From CAWCGU01 sp963838095 (GTDB lineage: Bacteria; Actinomycetota; Thermoleophilia; Solirubrobacterales; 70-9), in assembly GCA_963838095.1 (NCBI GenBank), contig CAWIPO010000006.1:744001-808000 (forward strand): a stretch of DNA of 64,000 bases, given 5' to 3'. The notes beneath the pieces were generated by a model. It did not search any database and had not been told where the DNA came from. It was given only the letters and a program-made list of their open reading frames with translations. The number at the start of each line of letters is the position of its first letter. Positions within the stretch are counted from its first letter, which is position 1. Of this stretch, positions 63,028 through 64,000 are shown piece by piece. The position numbers and the translations under genes were made by a program.

Positions 63028-64000
63028 GTGGACTTCGACTTCAACGACGAGCAGCGCGAGATCAAGTCCACCGCGCACGACTTCATCGCCAGCCGGTTCA
63101 AGCCGGAGAAGGTGCGCGAGCTGGCGGAGTCCGACAGCCCATACGACGACGCGATCTGGAAGCAGATGCGCGAGCTCGGCTGGGCGGGCATCGCGATCCC
63201 GGAGGAATTCGGCGGCCAGGGCCTCGGGCTGCTCGAGCTCGTGATCCTCCAGGAGGAGCTCGGATACGCGCTTGCGCCGTCGCCGATGATCGCCAACGCG
63301 TTCTCCGGGGCACTGATCGCGGAAGCCGGCTCCGACGAGCAGAAGCAGCGCTGGCTGCCCGGCATCGCCTCGGGCGAAGCGCGCGGGGCGGCCGCCTTCA
63401 CCCCCGACGACATCGTCGGCGCCGCGGCAGGCGCTTCGATCATCGTCCTCAATCAAGGCGAAGGCGCGAGGCTGGTCGAGCCCGAGCAGGCGAGCCTCGA
63501 GCGCCTCGACCTGATCGACACCACCCGCGCCTACTATCGCGTCACCGCCGACGGCGGCGATCCGCTCCCTGGCGATGTCGCTCCCGCGGTGGAGAAGGGC
63601 ACGATCGCGCTCTCGGCGGAGCTCGTCGGAATCGCTCAGCGGGCGCTCGACATGGCGGTCGAGTACGCGAAGGAGCGGGAGCAGTTCGGCCGCCCGATCG
63701 GTTCGTATCAGGCCGTCTCGCACCGGCTCGCCGACATGCTCTGGGACGTCGAGGAGGCGCGCTCGCTGCTCTACTACGCGGCCTGGTGCGGGGACGCCGA
63801 GCCCGAGTCGCTGCCGCTTGCAGCGTCGATGGCCAAGGCGCGCGCGTCCGACGCGGCGATGAGCGTCACCCACAACGCGCTCCAGACCTTCGGCGGAATC
63901 GGCTTCACCTGGGAGCACGACCTCCACTTCCTGCTCAAGCGCGCCGCGGTCAGCAGCAAGCTGCTCGGAAACGCCGGCCTCCACCGCGACCGGGTCGCCG
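63028..64000 (+). CDS. Acyl-CoA dehydrogenase (second of a pair), 3' end outside the window
   Basis: The frame from GTG 63028 (AGGAGAAAG just upstream) stays open to the window edge; 324 residues are visible. It begins VDFDFNDEQREIKSTAHDF, then ELGWAGIAIPEEFGGQGLGL and REQFGRPIGSYQAVSHRLAD, and nears its end with THNALQTFGGIGFTWEHDLH. The middle beta domain is short and lacks the usual S-E-P-x-x-G-S-D FAD motif of its partner, reading AAFTPDDIVGAAAG instead. This suggests a heteromeric alpha2-beta2 enzyme like mycobacterial FadE pairs, with this as the partner subunit. Confidence 0.85.
   Translation, partial: MDFDFNDEQREIKSTAHDFIASRFKPEKVRELAESDSPYDDAIWKQMRELGWAGIAIPEEFGGQGLGLLELVILQEELGYALAPSPMIANAFSGALIAEAGSDEQKQRWLPGIASGEARGAAAFTPDDIVGAAAGASIIVLNQGEGARLVEPEQASLERLDLIDTTRAYYRVTADGGDPLPGDVAPAVEKGTIALSAELVGIAQRALDMAVEYAKEREQFGRPIGSYQAVSHRLADMLWDVEEARSLLYYAAWCGDAEPESLPLAASMAKARASDAAMSVTHNALQTFGGIGFTWEHDLHFLLKRAAVSSKLLGNAGLHRDRVA

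Noticed and set aside
61501..63984. An 827-codon minus-strand open frame under the acyl-CoA dehydrogenases
   Set aside because: Its composition (Leu/Arg/Ala with no family motif) is that of a mirror frame, and both plus-strand genes beneath are clear family members.

Overview
The window reads as chromosome of a very GC-rich actinobacterium. The gene set (2-oxoglutarate dehydrogenase with E2 and E1 in one chain, a GntR-free PucR-controlled polyamine locus, PPK/PPX/CHAD polyphosphate genes, many GTG/TTG starts, many starts with a TANNNT box 6-10 nt upstream and no Shine-Dalgarno) best fits the class Thermoleophilia (Solirubrobacterales/Gaiellales-like). That placement is inferred from gene content, not from a marker-gene tree. 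Coding density is high and both strands are used. About fifteen otherwise healthy genes carry single-base frame breaks, including aconitase, KorA and the E2-E1 fusion, so indel errors in the assembly are the simplest explanation for most of them.

Region 1 (1-16 kb) is a phosphate/polyphosphate block: the end of one PstS-like protein, then pstS-pstC-pstA-pstB-phoU, a convergent TIM-barrel isomerase, ppx, a CHAD domain split over two overlapping genes, a convergent family-31 glycosidase, a PHP-glycosyltransferase fusion, ppk and a small duplicated-fold protein. Three sites in this block carry hexamers ending in AC at an exact 11-bp period (before pstS, between the isomerase and ppx, before the PHP-glycosyltransferase). 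They look like PHO boxes and would tie the block into one phosphate-starvation regulon.

Region 2 (16-33 kb) is a polyamine locus. A minus-strand potA-potD-potB-potC operon diverges from a plus-strand series: aminotransferase, PucR regulator, saccharopine-dehydrogenase-like protein, alanine dehydrogenase, aldehyde dehydrogenase and a second complete potA-D-B-C transporter. Together they can import putrescine-like amines, transaminate them to pyruvate, recycle the alanine and oxidise the aldehyde. A pair of similar near-palindromes lies in the divergent promoter region.

Region 3 (32.8-46 kb) holds AzlC/AzlD and an NlpC/P60-like secreted protein in one overlapping minus-strand unit behind a clear cyclic-di-AMP (ydaO) riboswitch, then a PQQ-type sugar dehydrogenase, a thioredoxin-fold protein, a sulfatase, a penicillin-acylase-family hydrolase, an SDR, aconitase, the wrecked front end of an IS481-type transposase, a run of three strong hairpins, an acetyltransferase and a lipoprotein FKBP isomerase.

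Region 4 (46-64 kb) carries central carbon and lipid genes: ferredoxin-type 2-oxoglutarate oxidoreductase korA-korB next to a giant lipoyl-lipoyl-E2-E1 2-oxoglutarate dehydrogenase, separated by a decayed AbiEi/DUF559-type gene and a short tandem duplication; then a two-domain fatty-acyl-CoA-reductase-like protein directly followed by an alkyl-DHAP-synthase-like flavoprotein (a candidate ether-lipid operon), a UbiA-family prenyltransferase with an in-gene insertion, a berberine-bridge-type oxidase, an SRPBCC protein and a pair of acyl-CoA dehydrogenases, the second running off the end of the window.
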